A stretch of DNA of 11,160 nucleotides from an uncultured Collinsella sp. (GCA_900552755.1 USAY01000064.1:1-11160), one strand, 5' to 3'; positions 1 to 7,993 are shown, counted from the first letter of the stretch. The notes: generated from the sequence alone by a model not told the origin. Made by a program: numbers and translations.

Positions 1-34
1 CGGCGGCCTCAACATCCCGGGCATGCCGTTCTAA
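1..34 (+). CDS. C-terminal end of a YbaB/EbfC-type nucleoid-associated protein (partial)
   Basis: Only the last ten codons and a TAA stop are in the window, reading GGLNIPGMPF. A glycine-rich tail ending in a similar I-P-G motif is common in the YbaB/EbfC family of small DNA-binding proteins. The gene order ybaB then recR, often preceded by dnaX, is widespread in bacteria. The stop lies 13 bases before the recR start, so the two are probably co-transcribed. Identification rests on the tail motif and the neighbour only. Confidence 0.55.
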   Translation, partial: GGLNIPGMPF

Positions 35-47
35 GACACGCATATAT

Positions 48-644
48 ATGAGTGCGAATCACAGTCTGCAAAAACTGCTCGATGAGCTGGGTCGTCTGCC
101 GGGTATTGGTCCCAAGTCGGCCCAGCGCATCGCCTATTACCTGCTCGAGGCCGATGCCGAGGAGGCCCGCCGCCTGGCCGAGGCCATCCTGGAGGTTAAG
201 CAGGAGGTCCACTTTTGCAGCCGTTGCTTTAACTACGCCACGGCCGACGAGTGCTCCATCTGTCAGGATTCGATGCGCGACACAACTCGTATTTGCGTGG
301 TGGGCGAGCCGCGCGACGTCCAGGCAATCGAGCGCACGGGCAGCTACCATGGCCTGTACCATGTGCTGGGCGGCGTGATCAGCCCCATGGACAAGATAGG
401 TCCCGAGCAGTTGCACATCCGCGAGCTGCTGGCGCGTCTGGGCCACGAGGATATCCATGAGGTCATCATCGCCACCAACCCCAACATCGAGGGCGAGACC
501 ACGGCGAGCTACCTGGCCCGCACTATCAAGCCGCTGGGCGTCGAGGTGTCGCGTCTGGCGAGCGGCCTGCCCGTGGGCGGCGACCTGGAGTATGCCGACG
601 AGCTTACGCTTGGCCGCGCCATCGAGGCCCGTCGTGCGATTTAG
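48..644 (+). CDS. recR: Recombination mediator protein RecR
   Basis: RecR acts with RecO (and RecF) to load RecA on single-stranded DNA at gaps during recombinational repair. The 198-residue length is typical. A helix-hairpin-helix lies at about residues 14-28 (LGRLPGIGPKSAQRI). It is followed by a four-cysteine zinc finger (C57, C60, C69, C72) and a Toprim domain from about residue 81, with the acidic residue in VVGEP and the NPNIEGET block at 144-151. All family landmarks are intact. The ATG at 48 has no strong Shine-Dalgarno sequence; the upstream gene ends 13 bases earlier, so reading through from it may help initiation. Codon use is GC-rich, in keeping with core chromosome. Confidence 0.97.
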   Translation: MSANHSLQKLLDELGRLPGIGPKSAQRIAYYLLEADAEEARRLAEAILEVKQEVHFCSRCFNYATADECSICQDSMRDTTRICVVGEPRDVQAIERTGSYHGLYHVLGGVISPMDKIGPEQLHIRELLARLGHEDIHEVIIATNPNIEGETTASYLARTIKPLGVEVSRLASGLPVGGDLEYADELTLGRAIEARRAI

Positions 645-681
645 GTGGCGAGCCTGCTCCTGCCGTATGTTTTCCTCGCGA

Positions 682-711
682 CGCACGGGGTAGTCATAAT
701 TTCCCCGTGCG
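682..711 (+). terminator. Hairpin after recR, possible terminator
   Basis: A perfect 9-bp stem (CGCACGGGG at 682-690 with CCCCGTGCG at 703-711) closes a 12-base loop about 40 bases after the recR stop. No clean run of T follows, so termination would be weak or the hairpin may serve mainly as a 3' end stabiliser. Confidence 0.4.
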
Positions 712-849
712 ACTGTGAGTTTGTTGTGCAACAAAGATGCTTCGTGTCCGCTTATCGCATGGATGCTTCCGCTCGCATCCTTAATTTGCCCATTCGTTGC
801 GCAACCTTTTTGGTTCGCTGATACACTCAAATATGGATTCGAATGAATG

Positions 850-875
850 CGCCGCTCCCGAGCGGCGTGTTTTTG
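850..875 (+). terminator. Rho-independent terminator in front of the kinase operon
   Basis: A 7-bp GC stem (CGCCGCT / AGCGGCG) with a CCCG loop is followed by TGTTTTTGTT. It ends only a few bases before the GGAGGAG ribosome site of the next gene. It either ends recR-region transcripts or acts as an attenuator within the leader of the following operon. Sequence alone does not separate these options. Confidence 0.6.
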
Positions 876-889
876 TTGGAGGAGAACGC

Positions 890-1795
890 ATGCGGCCCGG
901 TGGCACTCAGACAAAGCGCGGCGCCGCGGTGCGCATGCGACGCCGACTGGGCTTGGCGCCGCGGGCGTACGCACTGCTGTCCTGCTCGCTGGTGCTGGTC
1001 ATAGCTGGCGTTTCTGCCTATGGCATGACCGTGCCGTCCATGATGCAGGCGCATGCCGCACGCGAACCGCGCGTGGGGCATGAGGTCAAAAGTGATCTGG
1101 GCACCACGACTGGATATGCTTGGGCAAGTGTGGTCGGGCATATTGTGTTTGGCACTGACGATGCGGACGGCGCCGAGGCCCCGGACAACGAAGTCACGCT
1201 TGCCAATGGCAAAACCATCGTGCTCACCAACACCAAGATCATCGATCGGTTGTCCAACAATAACGTGGCGGCAACGGTGAATAAGGTCGAGCAGCAAAAG
1301 GAGCAGGACGCCCAGCAGTCCGGAAAGCCCGGTAGCTCGGATACTTCTGGCTCCGGCTCGGATTCATCGAGTTCGGGCGGCGGCTCTGGGTCGGGTTCCT
1401 CTACCGGAGGGCCTGGAAACGGCGGCTCGACGGGCGGCAACACTGACAACGATGCAAACTCCGGCGGCCTTTCCGCTGCTGAGGAAGAGAGCATTCACAG
1501 TTGGCTTGTGACCAAGTACAACATGCTCGACGGCTATGTTTCTCGTGCCAATGACGTGGTCTCGACCTATAACTCTACGGGAGATCCCAGGCCGTGCGAC
1601 AGCCTGGTCGGGGAGATGTTTGTCATTCGAGCCGAGTTCGGTCGTCAGACATTCTCGCCCCGGTCAAAGTGGTATCAGCAGTATGCCAATCTGTGGGGCT
1701 GTTACACCAACCTATGTCAATGGGTCGGCCATTACGGCGATGATGACGTCGCGCTCGGTAACTTCAACAATAACGTGGCGGCGCTTGCCCTATGA
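890..1795 (+). CDS. Membrane-anchored or secreted protein with Gly/Ser linker, unknown function
   Basis: The start is the ATG at 890, because GGAGGAG at 878-884 sits five bases upstream. A longer TTG-initiated reading from 797 would run through the terminator hairpin and lacks a ribosome site. The 301-residue product has a basic N-terminus (RMRRR), then one hydrophobic segment (about residues 23-46, ALLSCSLVLVIAGVSAYG), so it is a signal anchor or signal peptide. An acidic region follows, then a long low-complexity Gly/Ser/Asn/Asp linker near the middle. The C-terminal domain of about 110 residues has several tryptophans and four cysteines (in RPCDS, WGCYTNLCQW and nearby). I do not recognise this domain. 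The last codons overlap the kinase start by four bases (ATGA), implying translational coupling and a shared role, perhaps as the extracytoplasmic partner of the kinase. Confidence 0.85.
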   Translation: MRPGGTQTKRGAAVRMRRRLGLAPRAYALLSCSLVLVIAGVSAYGMTVPSMMQAHAAREPRVGHEVKSDLGTTTGYAWASVVGHIVFGTDDADGAEAPDNEVTLANGKTIVLTNTKIIDRLSNNNVAATVNKVEQQKEQDAQQSGKPGSSDTSGSGSDSSSSGGGSGSGSSTGGPGNGGSTGGNTDNDANSGGLSAAEEESIHSWLVTKYNMLDGYVSRANDVVSTYNSTGDPRPCDSLVGEMFVIRAEFGRQTFSPRSKWYQQYANLWGCYTNLCQWVGHYGDDDVALGNFNNNVAALAL

Positions 1796-3636
1796 TGACC
1801 GATCTTGCATCCACCACACCACAATCGCTCGGTCGCGATCCCATGGTCGGCCTGCGCCTGGCGCGTGTCGACGGGTTTGAGCCGGCCATTGCGCTCGGTC
1901 AGGACGAACTGCCTGCCTATCTGCGTCGTTTTACGATGCTGTTTGCCGACGATGCCACCATGCGCCGTGGCGGTATCGGCCGCGTGACGCGTGCCGTCAA
2001 CGCCCAAGGCGAGGCCGTGGCACTCAAGCAGCTCATCTTGCCGACGCGCGATGAGTTCGACGACGATGCCGCCCATGAGGCGCTGGTCGCCAAGTTCAAA
2101 GCGGCATTTCGCGAGGAATATGAATGCCATCGCGCCCTTTCGGGCCTTAAGGGCTTTCCCCGCCTCTATGGCTGGGGCGAGGTTGACGGTGTGCCTGCAA
2201 TTGTCATGGAATGGGTCGAGGGCGAGACGCTCGCCCGCTTGCGCTCGCGCTTTGCCGTGGACGATGCCGGCCGCCTATCGCCGCTTGTGGCGGCGCGCTT
2301 GGGGCGCGACCTGTTCGACCTGCTCTGCCGCATGAGCCTGGTGGGGGAGGGCTTTGTCCATCGCGATATCTCGCCCGCTAATATTATGGTGCGTACGGCG
2401 CGCCTGCCGCTTGACCGGCAGCTTGCCGAGGGCACCTTTGACCTGTGCCTGATCGACTTTGGCTCGTCGCTGGCGCTCGAGCCTGCGTCGGCCGTGGCCG
2501 GTACCGGCGGCAAGGCATCCTTTACCGAGCGCTATGCCACGCTGCGTCGCGCGACGGTGGCCTACGCTCCGCCCGAGATGCTCACCGACGATATTCCCGA
2601 CCTGCGCGCTTTGCGTATGTCGCCGGCGATCGACGTCTATGCCGCGGCAAGCACGGTTTACGAGCTCATTGCCGGCGTCGCGCCATACGAAGCTGCGCCG
2701 AGCACTTCGGGCACCTCGGGTTCGCGCAAAAAGACGCGCGACATCGCCAGCCCCTACCGTCTCAAGATGGACACGCTGCCCGACTATCCCATTGGTGCCC
2801 ATGCGCCCGGTTGTGATTTGACTCAGCTGCTTCGTCGTGAGCCCGATGTGGCGCTCGCCGCGGCCGAGCAGGCCCAGCAGCTAGGGCTTGAGCCGGATTC
2901 CGAGGAGCTACGCGATGCGCTGGCGTTTGTCGATGCCCAGCTGTTCGACGTGGTGATGGCCTGTCTGTCCAGCCATCAAAAAGATCGTCCCGAGCCGGCG
3001 GCGGTCGAGGCGGCGCTCTCGGCGTTTTGTGACCACTATGCGCAAAATGTCGGTCGTTCGCTCCGCGGCGAGCCGCTCACGCCGTGCCCCATGGATGCGT
3101 CCGGCCGCGCGGTTCGTCGCGCGCTGATGGTCGGCGCGGCGGTCGTCTGCGGCGTGGTTTGGGCTGTGGTCGTGGTTTCGGCCGCGCTGCTGGCGTCGGG
3201 CGCTCGCGTGACGGCGACTTTGGGATCGCTCGTGTGGTCTGGGTCGCTACCGGGTATTATTGCCGCACTGGCGTTGGCGCTGCCAGGCATAGCCGGCGTT
3301 GCCGCGGGGGCACTTGCGCGCGATCGGCGCTCGGGGTTCCTGCAGGGTGTGCTTGCGCTTTCTGCCTGCGAGGTTCCGGTACTGGTTGTGGCTGCATGTA
3401 GCGTATTTTCCCAACGCGCCGTGATGGGCGGCCTTGTTGCCGCTCTGGTTGCAACCTATACGCTTACGTGGTTTTTGCTTGCGATGGGCTTTGCCTTTGA
3501 ACTTCCCGTTTCGGCACCGCGACGCACAAAAGCCCAGATGGCGACTCCGCTTGCCGGTGGAGCCGCAGCTGCCCGTACTTTTGGCGGACCTGTCGAAGTA
3601 TCGTCCGATTCTATTTCTACGACCAAGGAGGCCTAG
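1792..3636 (+). CDS. Hanks-type serine/threonine protein kinase with C-terminal membrane segments
   Basis: A 614-residue protein with a full kinase domain at about residues 50-300. It shows the glycine-rich loop (RGGIGRV near 59-65), the ATP-anchoring lysine in VALK (K79), the catalytic loop HRDISPAN (H190-N197, with D192), the DFG metal site (222-224) and an APPE segment near 259-262. The lobe ends around residues 400-410. It is followed by four hydrophobic segments (about 443-470, 481-508, 516-540 and 543-570) and a short Thr/Ser-rich tail. This places the kinase domain in the cytoplasm, tethered to the membrane. There are no PASTA repeats, so it is not the standard PknB layout. It overlaps the upstream secreted-protein gene and is followed after three bases by the FHA gene, a natural phosphorylation partner. 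No cognate phosphatase is visible in the window. Confidence 0.93.
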   Translation: MMTDLASTTPQSLGRDPMVGLRLARVDGFEPAIALGQDELPAYLRRFTMLFADDATMRRGGIGRVTRAVNAQGEAVALKQLILPTRDEFDDDAAHEALVAKFKAAFREEYECHRALSGLKGFPRLYGWGEVDGVPAIVMEWVEGETLARLRSRFAVDDAGRLSPLVAARLGRDLFDLLCRMSLVGEGFVHRDISPANIMVRTARLPLDRQLAEGTFDLCLIDFGSSLALEPASAVAGTGGKASFTERYATLRRATVAYAPPEMLTDDIPDLRALRMSPAIDVYAAASTVYELIAGVAPYEAAPSTSGTSGSRKKTRDIASPYRLKMDTLPDYPIGAHAPGCDLTQLLRREPDVALAAAEQAQQLGLEPDSEELRDALAFVDAQLFDVVMACLSSHQKDRPEPAAVEAALSAFCDHYAQNVGRSLRGEPLTPCPMDASGRAVRRALMVGAAVVCGVVWAVVVVSAALLASGARVTATLGSLVWSGSLPGIIAALALALPGIAGVAAGALARDRRSGFLQGVLALSACEVPVLVVAACSVFSQRAVMGGLVAALVATYTLTWFLLAMGFAFELPVSAPRRTKAQMATPLAGGAAAARTFGGPVEVSSDSISTTKEA

Positions 3637-3639
3637 GTC

Positions 3640-4578
3640 ATGGCATCTCAAGTTGAGCTCACCCCATGCGGGGCCATGTTTGACATCTTTAAGCGCGCGG
3701 CGCATCTGAGCCATATCGAGCTGTGCGGCTTGGTGCTTTCGTCCCGTCCGCTCGCCGACGGCCGCAGCCCGCAGAGCCGAGCCGCCGATCGCTCTTGGGT
3801 TTCCCGCTTTATCGTTCGCGCGCCGGTCGGCACGCTTCAGCAGCGCTACTTTGCCGAATACGGTACCTCGGCTGCGCGTATTATGTCGCAACTGGCCCTG
3901 CGCCAGCGAAATCCCATGGACTCCACGGCTGTGATCAATATGGTGTGCGGTCCTGCAGGTGAACCGATGGTACGCGCGCTCGAAGAGTGCCACCAGGACA
4001 CGAATCTCTATCGCAACGCGCTCGATCGCCTGTCCCAGGCGGCGGAACTCATGCCCGCCGAGCGCGCCGAGGCCGTGCTGGTGCTGTTTGTCGCCGTCGG
4101 TTGTTCGGCGGATGTGCGGTCCTCGGTGAACTATGCCATCGACTACGCGCACGCGACCTGTGGCGGAGGCACCTCCACGCCGCGTTCGCTTGGCATGTCG
4201 ATGACCGCGGGCGAACGCGAACCCGCCCCGGCGCACCCCTTGGGCTTGCTGCGCGTACAAAACAGTTTTGTCGTGAGCGCCCCGCACTGGATTCAGCCGA
4301 GTGAGCAGGGTGTTGAGATTGGCGCGCTGGCCACTGGTGAGGGCGATATTACCGACGTCGGCGACGATGTCTCGGCCCGCCATGCCCATATCTGGTGCGA
4401 TGCTCAAAATATCTGGCACGTCGAGGACTTGTCGTCCACCAACGGAACCGTGGTGGTAAACGGGGCCACGCGCGTCTGCATTCAGGTCGAGCCCGGCCGT
4501 TCCGCCCAACTCAATCCCGGCGACGAGCTCAAGCTCGGCGAATCCACTACCTACGCCATCCTCTTCGGTGCTCTCTAG
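3640..4578 (+). CDS. FHA-domain protein, probable partner of the adjacent Ser/Thr kinase
   Basis: A 312-residue cytoplasmic protein. The C-terminal forkhead-associated domain (about residues 222-312) has the phosphothreonine-binding landmarks SARHAH (S245, R247, H248) and DLSSTNGT (S265-T270). FHA domains bind phosphothreonine peptides, usually on or produced by Hanks-type kinases. The N-terminal 200 residues are mostly helical-looking and I do not recognise them. AAGGAGG at 3625-3631 lies inside the end of the kinase gene, eight bases before the ATG, so expression is coupled to the kinase. The 3' half of this gene recurs as a diverged, truncated copy at the right end of the window, with 55 bases (4369-4423) repeated exactly. 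Confidence 0.93.
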   Translation: MASQVELTPCGAMFDIFKRAAHLSHIELCGLVLSSRPLADGRSPQSRAADRSWVSRFIVRAPVGTLQQRYFAEYGTSAARIMSQLALRQRNPMDSTAVINMVCGPAGEPMVRALEECHQDTNLYRNALDRLSQAAELMPAERAEAVLVLFVAVGCSADVRSSVNYAIDYAHATCGGGTSTPRSLGMSMTAGEREPAPAHPLGLLRVQNSFVVSAPHWIQPSEQGVEIGALATGEGDITDVGDDVSARHAHIWCDAQNIWHVEDLSSTNGTVVVNGATRVCIQVEPGRSAQLNPGDELKLGESTTYAILFGAL

Positions 4579-4632
4579 CCGGCAGATGGGGACGTTTCTT
4601 TTCTGCCGGCACTTGGGGACACTCCTCGGCGC
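4578..4632 (+). repeat. GGGGAC/CCGGCA palindromic intergenic repeat (REP-like)
   Basis: Directly at the FHA stop codon, GCCGGCAG (4578-4585) pairs with CTGCCGGC (4603-4610) around a loop containing GGGGACGTTTC. A second GGGGAC block (in CACTTGGGGACACTCC) follows. From memory, very similar GGGGAC(G)TT.CTTTT.TGCCGGCA sequences are scattered between genes in Coriobacteriia and resemble REP elements moved by REP-associated tyrosine transposases. No such transposase is in the window. The hairpin may also end the kinase operon transcript. About 240 bases after it, up to the methyltransferase remnant, hold nothing I can support. Confidence 0.55.
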
Positions 4633-4876
4633 GCCAGAGCCAGTCGCCTGGGGATGGAGAGGCCATTTTGGCCCTTGGCGGTCAGTCGGGGCGAAACTAG
4701 AAGATCTTTCCGATTCGCGGCTGTTCATGCTTGTAGAGCATCTAAAACAATAGGATGTTATTCTGGAATATGCCGGGTGCGTGAACTTGCCTGTCTTAGC
4801 CTTAATAAGGTATAGGGGAGTTTGGCTCAGGGGTTCCGTCTTGTTCTTCAGCGCAGTATTGTGGGACAGATTTGCT

Positions 4877-5528
4877 GAGATTGGCGCCTTACACCGCAGA
4901 GCGCACGGAAGGCTCTCGATTTGTGTTCTGGCCCCAGAATACAGGGCCTGATACTTACCAACTGTGGCATGGATGTAACATCTGTAGAAATCAACCCTTT
5001 TGTTGTCGACCTTTGTAAGAAAAACACTGCCATCAACTCTTTGGATGACGAAACTAGGGTGCTTGAGGGGAGCCTTTACTCCCCTCTGAGAGATGACTCA
5101 TGTTTTTCGCTTGTCGTTGTGAATCCTCCGTTACTGCCGATTCCGGATGAGATTCCTTATCCCTTCGTTTGAGATGGAGGACAATCGGGTCTGGATAAAA
5201 CACTTCGTATTCTTAAGGGTGGCGATACGCATTTAGAGAAAAACGGTAAATACTGCTAATAGGGGTGACGACGATGGTGCAGGGGCGACCCGCGATGCTC
5301 TCATCAATACGTCGGATACTTGGGAAATCAGGTCTAGATGCATGTATGATGATGCTGTGTGGCTATTCAATTAATCTGCGTTCCGAATGGGTGCAGGATA
5401 TAGCTGCGACATCGTATGCTTTTGACCCGGCGCGATACTCAGATATTTCTGAGGCGGTTGACGAAGTTTATACGCACTATGCCGCGCAAGGCGTTTCGGA
5501 AGTTTGCACATCTACGTTACGGGCTTAG
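4877..5528 (+). pseudogene. Decayed class I SAM-dependent methyltransferase
   Basis: Translation in pieces gives a recognisable methyltransferase. The first frame reads RKALDLCSGPRIQG (SAM-binding motif I, usually ending G-x-G), then VTSVEINPF (acidic motif II) and VVVNPPLLP (motif IV, the NPP catalytic/substrate motif of the HemK/RsmC-like group). That frame hits a TGA at 5170-5172. Directly after it the same frame resumes with DGGQSGLDKTLRIL and stops again near 5259. The rest (LLIGVTTMVQGRP, then about 80 residues ending CTSTLRA at 5528) is in another frame. So there is one in-frame stop and one frameshift, and the 5' end is also missing behind an in-frame stop near 4876. The target substrate cannot be told. 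It precedes the exporter gene in the same direction and may once have belonged to the same peptide cluster. A sequencing error could explain part, but probably not all, of the damage. Confidence 0.75.
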
Positions 5529-5652
5529 GTTTCTTCAAGCGAGCAGGCCGGTTGCGTTATTTCGAGCGATTTTTCTAGTCTAGACGACAAAAGGCAAAGG
5601 ATTTGATGGGTATAAAACGCGGACGTTTGTGGGCGGATGCTCAAATCTATTG

Positions 5653-5698
5653 TGGCAATCGGGCGGTTGAAAAAGATATTTCAACCGCCCGATTGCCA
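5653..5698. repeat. Perfect 20-bp inverted repeat with 6-base loop
   Basis: Bases 5653-5672 are the exact reverse complement of 5679-5698, with loop AAGATA. The arms begin TGGCAATC and run into GGGCGGTTGAAA. No run of T follows on either strand, so it is not a standard intrinsic terminator. It lies in the 315-base gap between the methyltransferase remnant and the exporter gene. It could be a transcript-stabilising or regulatory hairpin, a protein-binding palindrome, or the remains of a mobile-element end. The rest of this gap contains no gene I can support. Confidence 0.9.
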
Positions 5699-5843
5699 GG
5701 TTCGTCGGAGGAGATGTCCGATTCCGACTCTCTTGTAGGAAGAGCTTGAGATCGTATTGGCCCAAGGCAATCTTAAAGCAGTCTCATTGGCAAATCTTCG
5801 CTCCTGTTGTGTTGAGGTGTAAGGTATCAGTGATTGATGTTTT

Positions 5844-7496
5844 GTGGCGGGTAGATTGGGGCCTTCCTTGATTCGATGCGTTCTCTCGAGGTTCATCAGA
5901 GCAAAAGGGGCTTTCGTCTTCATTGCTATCACGGTGATTGGAACCGCTCTCTCCTATGCCATGCCATACGTGAACGGGAAATTCTTAGATTTTCTTCTCG
6001 GTAACCGCAGCGAAAGAGACGCCGTACTCTTCGCGCTCCTGGTTGCGTCAATAGGAGTTTTCTCCACCCTCTTTACTTATTTTGCAGGAACACTTTCCAT
6101 TCGCATAACCACGAGACTTTCCTTTGATCTTCTCAGGGAGGCCGTCTTGCGTTTTGAAAGAGACGATTACTTGGTGAGTCGGACCATCGATCCAGCCTAT
6201 ACAACGCAACGGATTATTTCCGACTCCAGCGTGGTCTCATCCTTCGTTTTGGCGAATTTTATCAGTGCGCCGCTGTCCATTGTAGCCATTCCCATCGTAT
6301 TGCTTATCATATGGTCAATTGATTCAACTCTCGCGGTGTTTTCCATCATTCTCCTCATCGTGTATTTCTGTGTAATTACTGGGTTGAGGAAACTCTTGTA
6401 TAGGGTCACGTATGAGAAGAAAGAGGCGGACAGCGCCTTTTACGCCGCAATTGCATCGCAGCTTAATCAGATTCTCAACATTCAACTGACATCTTCGTAC
6501 GGCAAGAGCGAACAAGCGCTCGACGCTGGGTTTAAGAGCTATTTTCCCAAAGTTTTGCGCTCCGGAAAGCTATCATATTCTCTGACATCGCTCGATGGTC
6601 TTTTCGCAGCGTTGTTTCAAGCGGTGATACTTGTTGTTTCCGGAGTACGAATCATTAACGGAACTATGTCAATAGGCGAGTACACTATCATCGGTACATA
6701 CTTCGCGGTTCTCTTTAAGACTTTGAAAAGTATGATGTCATTGTTCAAATCCTATCAAGATGCCAAAGCATCATGGGATAGGACGGCTATCGCGACGAGA
6801 GAAAAGGAGAGATCGGGGTGGAATCGGACCGATTTAGCTAAACTCGATGAAATAAATGACATTTCGGTATCTGATTTGGAATTCTCGGTTGCCCTTCCAG
6901 ACGGATCTGTCCGAGAGGTCCTCGGCGGGTTTTCTTTCAAGTTTTCCGGTCCTGGTACATATTGCATAGTTGGGGAAAACGGAAGAGGCAAGACGTCACT
7001 TCTTTACTTGATGCTCGGGCTATACTCATCGAAAGGCAAAGTAAAATACAACGGCGTGCCAATCGAAGAATGCGACTTGGATTACATACGTGCGAGAGAG
7101 ATATCGTGCTGCCCACAGTCGTGCTTCGCGCCGGACGAAACGGTGAAAGAGCTGTTAGAGTATTTCGACACGCCCTTTTCTTCCTATCACCGGGGTGTAG
7201 ATGGCCTACTTTCGCTGGAAAACAGCGTGAAGGAGTTGCTCGGGAAACGTTGCTCCGCGCTTTCGGGCGGTGAGCTGCGCCGAGTGTACTTATGGTCGGC
7301 GATTTCACGCAAGTCGTCAGTTTTGGTACTCGACGAGCCCACGACTGGGTTAGACGCTGTAAGCCGCGCCGAGCTTGCGGCCTATGTTAGGCGCAACAAG
7401 CAAAGCCAGCTGATCATCGTTGTCTCTCACGATGACGAGATGGTCGGCGCGGTAGAAGGGGTAGTGGATTTAGGCAGCATGTACCAGGGTAAATGA
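5844..7496 (+). CDS. ABC transporter, fused permease and ATPase (probable peptide exporter half-transporter)
   Basis: The 550-residue protein has an N-terminal membrane domain with about six hydrophobic segments (near residues 22-42, 60-82, 132-157, 160-180, 250-272, 280-297) and a C-terminal ATPase. The ATPase has Walker A GENGRGKT (377-384), a Q-loop at CCPQ (Q425), the signature LSGGE (473-477), Walker B VLVLDE (493-498, catalytic E498) and the H-loop histidine H529. All are intact, so it should hydrolyse ATP as a homodimer. The architecture is that of ABCB-type exporters. There is no N-terminal C39 peptidase domain, so it would not cleave leaders itself. The GTG start at 5844 is the first in frame but has a poor ribosome site; the true start may differ by a few codons. 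GC content is lower than in the kinase operon. It converges on the radical SAM peptide operon, for which it is the only candidate exporter here; that link is inference. Confidence 0.9.
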   Translation: MAGRLGPSLIRCVLSRFIRAKGAFVFIAITVIGTALSYAMPYVNGKFLDFLLGNRSERDAVLFALLVASIGVFSTLFTYFAGTLSIRITTRLSFDLLREAVLRFERDDYLVSRTIDPAYTTQRIISDSSVVSSFVLANFISAPLSIVAIPIVLLIIWSIDSTLAVFSIILLIVYFCVITGLRKLLYRVTYEKKEADSAFYAAIASQLNQILNIQLTSSYGKSEQALDAGFKSYFPKVLRSGKLSYSLTSLDGLFAALFQAVILVVSGVRIINGTMSIGEYTIIGTYFAVLFKTLKSMMSLFKSYQDAKASWDRTAIATREKERSGWNRTDLAKLDEINDISVSDLEFSVALPDGSVREVLGGFSFKFSGPGTYCIVGENGRGKTSLLYLMLGLYSSKGKVKYNGVPIEECDLDYIRAREISCCPQSCFAPDETVKELLEYFDTPFSSYHRGVDGLLSLENSVKELLGKRCSALSGGELRRVYLWSAISRKSSVLVLDEPTTGLDAVSRAELAAYVRRNKQSQLIIVVSHDDEMVGAVEGVVDLGSMYQGK

Positions 7497-7867
7497 TGAC
7501 AAGTGTAGTGCTACCCAACTGGCAGAGATAACAAAAAGGCGATGCAGATGCACGTAGCATTCAGGCGGTTCGGACTCGGTGCCTTCACGCCATCGCAACG
7601 CTTTCAGATATAGTTCTCGTTCTCTTACTAAAGGAAACTTTAGTCTACGTCATCTTGTCGAGACAGAGGTGAAGCGAAGTGTTGTCGCGACGTATCTTAT
7701 TCCAGGTGGCTCAGTATCAGCGTGAGAATCGCACCAAAGTGTACTTACGATTCTCGTGTCCCACGGACAACATGAGCTGAGCATTGAGGTTCCACCCTTT
7801 GCTGCAACTACACGGGGTTGGACGGCAATGAATATGCCGGGCCGCATACCACGCGCAGCGGGGGTCC
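7497..7867. other. Non-coding stretch after the ABC gene
   Basis: I see no supportable gene here. Two small hairpins are present: ACTAAAG-GAAA-CTTTAGT at 7627-7644, a 7-bp stem with a GAAA tetraloop, and GAGAATCG (7724-7731) with CGATTCTC (7748-7755). Neither is followed by a T tract. The sequence reads like degraded mobile DNA leading into the transposase stub. Confidence 0.4.
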
Positions 7868-7993
7868 ATGTCCCAGTATGTTGCCTACAGCAGCCTCGAT
7901 GTCCACGCACACATCATCTCTGCCTTCGCGTTCAATCCATTTGCCGGAGAGTGCGAGGGTTGCCAGGCCGTAGAATTCGAGCCGAACAAATGA
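7868..7993 (+). pseudogene. N-terminal stub of an IS110-family-like transposase
   Basis: A 41-codon reading frame starts MSQYVAYSSLDVHAHIIS and continues through AFAFNPFAGE before a TGA. The LDVHA motif followed by a hydrophobic strand and a D/N-P-x-x-GE turn resembles the extreme N-terminus of IS110-type DEDD transposases, whose first catalytic Asp lies in that position. Full proteins of this family have roughly 300-400 residues, so nearly everything is missing. The match is short and made from memory; a chance resemblance cannot be excluded. No further gene is seen between it and the terminator at 8088. Confidence 0.45.

Noticed and set aside
797..889. N-terminal extension of the secreted protein from a TTG at 797.
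   Set aside because: It would translate the terminator hairpin, has no ribosome site, and places the signal segment too far from the N-terminus; the ATG at 890 follows GGAGGAG.
9..974. Long minus-strand open frame opposite recR.
   Set aside because: It is the antisense of an unambiguous recR and has no family features; a by-product of high GC content.
3247..4728. Long minus-strand open frame (493 codons) opposite the kinase end and FHA gene.
   Set aside because: The plus-strand genes have clear motifs and ribosome sites; the antisense frame is low in normal hydrophobic cores and rich in Arg/Gly/His, typical of a GC shadow.
5606..5749. Plus-strand 47-codon frame starting MGIKRGRLWADAQ with an AAGGA upstream.
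   Set aside because: It runs straight through the perfect palindrome, has no recognisable feature, and more likely reflects chance in the gap before the ABC gene.
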